A stretch of 64,000 nucleotides of DNA, taken from NCBI GenBank assembly GCA_014239855.1, contig JAAZXY010000001.1:1-64000 (forward strand). Reading direction: 5' to 3'. Shown here piece after piece: positions 61,316 to 64,000 of the stretch. Under the pieces are notes generated by a model. The model was not told where the DNA came from. It saw only the letters and a program-made list of their open reading frames with translations, and did not search any database. The first letter of the stretch is position 1, and each line of letters opens with the position of its first letter. Made by a program: the position numbers and the translations under genes. The DNA comes from Acidimicrobiales bacterium. Lineage in GTDB: Bacteria; Actinomycetota; Acidimicrobiia; Acidimicrobiales; MedAcidi-G1.

Positions 61316-62643
61316 TCAGTCCCAGAGGGCGCTGGCCCGCTGAGCCAGGTCCCGGTGCGCCTCCCGGAGGTCCATTCCGGCGAGAATTCCATCGGCCACC
61401 ACCTGACGTCCGTCGACCAGCAGGTGGCGAACCCGTCGATCCGGGCCCAGCACCAGTCCGGCCACCGGGTCGGCCATGTCGCCGAGGTCGTCGCCGGGCC
61501 ATACCGCCAGGTCGGCCCGCATACCCACGGCGAGGCGACCCACATCGGTCATGCCGAGGCAGTCGGCACCGCCTTCGGTGGCCATTTCCAACACGTCGGT
61601 GGGCATGAGCGCATCGGGACGCATCTCGCGCAGCCGAGCCGTGTAGAGGGCCTGACGGAGTTCCGGGAACAGGCCGCCCACCTCGTTGGACGCCACGCCG
61701 TCGACCCCGAGGCCCACCGGACTCCCGGCGGCCCGCAGGTCGGTGACCCGGCACATGCCGGCGGCCAGACGGGCGTTGGATGACGGGCAGTGGGCCACGC
61801 CCGTGCCAGCCGATCCGAGACGAGCCATCTCGTCGTCGTCGATGTGGATGCCGTGGGCCAGCCACACGTCGTCACCGACCCAACCCCACTCGTCGAGCAT
61901 CTCGACCGGTCGTCGACCGAACCGTTCCAGGCAGTGCTCCTGCTCCTCGATCGTCTCGCACAGGTGGGTGTGGAGGCGCAGGCCGTGCTTCCGGGCCAAC
62001 TCGGCGGACTCCACCATGAGGCCGCTGGTCACCGAGAACGGACTGCACGGGGCGATGGTCACGTGCACCATGTCTCCGTCGTGGTGACGGGCGATCACCG
62101 ATTCGGTGGAGGCGAGGATGGCGTCGCGGTCCTCGACCACGTGGTCGGGCGGCAGGCCGCCGTCGCTCTCCCCGAGGTCCATGGAACCCCTGGACAGGTG
62201 GAGGCGGATGCCCACGGATCGGGCCGCGTCGACAATGGCGTCGAACACCGTGTCGTCGCCGCCCGGCACCAGATAGTGGTGGTCCGAGGCAGTAGTGCAG
62301 CCGGTGGCCGCCAGCTCGCCCAGACCGACCAGCGCGGCGGCCCGCACGTCGTCGACCGAGAGTCGACCCCACACCGGGTAGAGCTCGACCAGCCACTCGA
62401 ACAGGTCGCAGCCGGTGGCCCGACCCCGGGTCATCCACTGGTACAGGTGGTGGTGGGTGTTGACGAGGCCGGCCGTGATGACGTCGCCGTCGCAGTGCAC
62501 CACCGTGTCACCGGGCTCCGGCACCACGATGCCCACCGCGGTGATCCGCCCGTCGACCACGGCCACGTCGCCAGGATGGCGGGCGCCCCGCAGGACCAGG
62601 CGTCCCTCCGAAGCGGAAGGACCCGTTGACGTCCGGGGACTGG

Positions 62644-62647
<4 letters not shown>
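61316..62647 (-). CDS. 8-oxoguanine deaminase-like amidohydrolase
   Basis: 443 aa, GTG start overlapping the stop of the luciferase-like gene (GTGA). Zinc amidohydrolase: NTHHHLYQ (HxH metal pair, 65-67), [38 protein letters not shown] and [11 protein letters not shown] (catalytic Asp). N-terminal [13 protein letters not shown] together with DHHYLVPGG matches the Pseudomonas Pa0142-type 8-oxoguanine deaminases; isoguanine or s-triazine-like substrates are possible alternatives. Coupled to the LLM gene upstream. Confidence 0.88.
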
Positions 62648-63645
<998 letters not shown>

Positions 63646-63659
63646 GGGTGGTTCCTCTC

Positions 63660-64000
63660 TCAGATGTCTTCCAGGCGGCGGTGCAGGCGCACCGCCTCCT
63701 CAGCGGCCCGGGCCCGGACCTCGTCGGCGTCGACCCGGGTGGGTCGACCGTCGGCCAGTACGACCTCGCCGTCGACCTCCACGGTGCGGGGTCCCACACC
63801 GGTGGTGAAGGCCAGCCGCCACGGGTCCATGGGCGCATCAACGCAGGCGACCGGGCTCCATGTCACCCGGTCGTCGCGGGCCTCCGGGAACAGGTCCCAG
63901 CCGCCGGCCAGCCATTCCCAGGCTGTCTCCGGCGAGGCCGTCACGTCGTCCTCACGATGGCGCACGTAGGCCACCCGGAACTCGTCGAGCATGTCGGCCC
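63660..64000 (-). CDS. Amidohydrolase, C-terminal part (cut by window edge)
   Basis: At least 113 codons; the frame is open to the window edge. The end shows the C-terminal composite beta domain of amidohydrolases ([40 protein letters not shown]), as in SsnA/guanine-deaminase-like enzymes. Fourteen bases upstream of the LLM gene, so same transcript. Metal site is outside the window. Confidence 0.75.
   Translation of the reverse strand, partial: ADMLDEFRVAYVRHREDDVTASPETAWEWLAGGWDLFPEARDDRVTWSPVACVDAPMDPWRLAFTTGVGPRTVEVDGEVVLADGRPTRVDADEVRARAAEEAVRLHRRLEDI

Overview
The window comes from a high-GC actinomycete. The best fit is the class Acidimicrobiia, a free-living and probably aquatic lineage; this is inferred from gene content and order, not from a marker phylogeny. 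Supporting signs are the block rpsP-khpA-rimM-trmD-rplS / ffh / ftsY / smc / fpg-like / rnc / acpP / plsX / rpmF / yceD / sepIVA-like / coaD / rsmD, a GTP-type PEP carboxykinase, the mismatch endonuclease NucS, two F420/FMN luciferase-like oxidoreductases, two PIG-L deacetylases of the MshB/Mca (mycothiol) type, and an actinobacterial SOS box in front of dnaE2. I see no mobile element, prophage, CRISPR array, rRNA or tRNA.

Layout. 1-23.2 kb is almost entirely minus strand and holds information-processing and cell-cycle genes: the ribosomal/tRNA modification operon (rplS partial, trmD, rimM, khpA, rpsP), SRP targeting (ffh, ftsY), a membrane HtrA protease with a two-component system, smc, a catalytically stripped Fpg homologue, rnc, acpP, plsX, rpmF, yceD, a SepIVA-like coiled-coil protein, coaD, rsmD, recG and fakA. 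23.3-25.8 kb (plus) holds rpmB, a tiny cold-shock-like protein and pckG. 25.8-34.0 kb mixes metabolism and repair: a membrane protein, a PIG-L deacetylase, a CaiB/BaiF enzyme, an alpha/beta hydrolase, elaA, a minimal zincin protease, a UvrD2-like helicase with two HRDC domains, xth and a HAD phosphatase. 34.1-39.5 kb (plus) is ettA, a two-TM protein, cysQ, nucS, a geranylgeranyl/menaquinone reductase-like flavoprotein and a PAP2 phosphatase. 39.6-49.0 kb holds an F420 enzyme, a thioesterase, a secreted nuclease, a ChbG-like deacetylase, an SCP2 protein, mca, nfeD plus an SPFH protein, and a PhoU/RCK_C regulator paired with an MgtE-type transporter. 49.1-56.0 kb is SOS-controlled dnaE2, a Thr/Pro-rich exported protein and two tandem fold-type-II PLP enzymes. 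56.1-64.0 kb (minus) reads as one catabolic locus: amidohydrolase (partial), luciferase-like enzyme, 8-oxoguanine-deaminase-like amidohydrolase, thiamine-binding-like protein, and a complete BMP/nucleoside-type ABC importer.

How it works together. A striking shared property is promoter layout. At least 16 genes that begin transcription units carry a TANNNT hexamer 6-8 bases before the start codon, which fits leaderless transcription and was used here to choose starts. Several more have CANNNT in the same place. Genes inside operons instead start by 4-base overlap or after a Shine-Dalgarno sequence. At dnaE2 a perfect actinobacterial LexA box fills the spacer between a -35 and a -10.

No stretch longer than 300 bases lacks a gene. 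The longest gaps (2297-2515, 23169-23374, 12316-12429, 14341-14524, 98-275) hold promoter, leader or hairpin elements described below.
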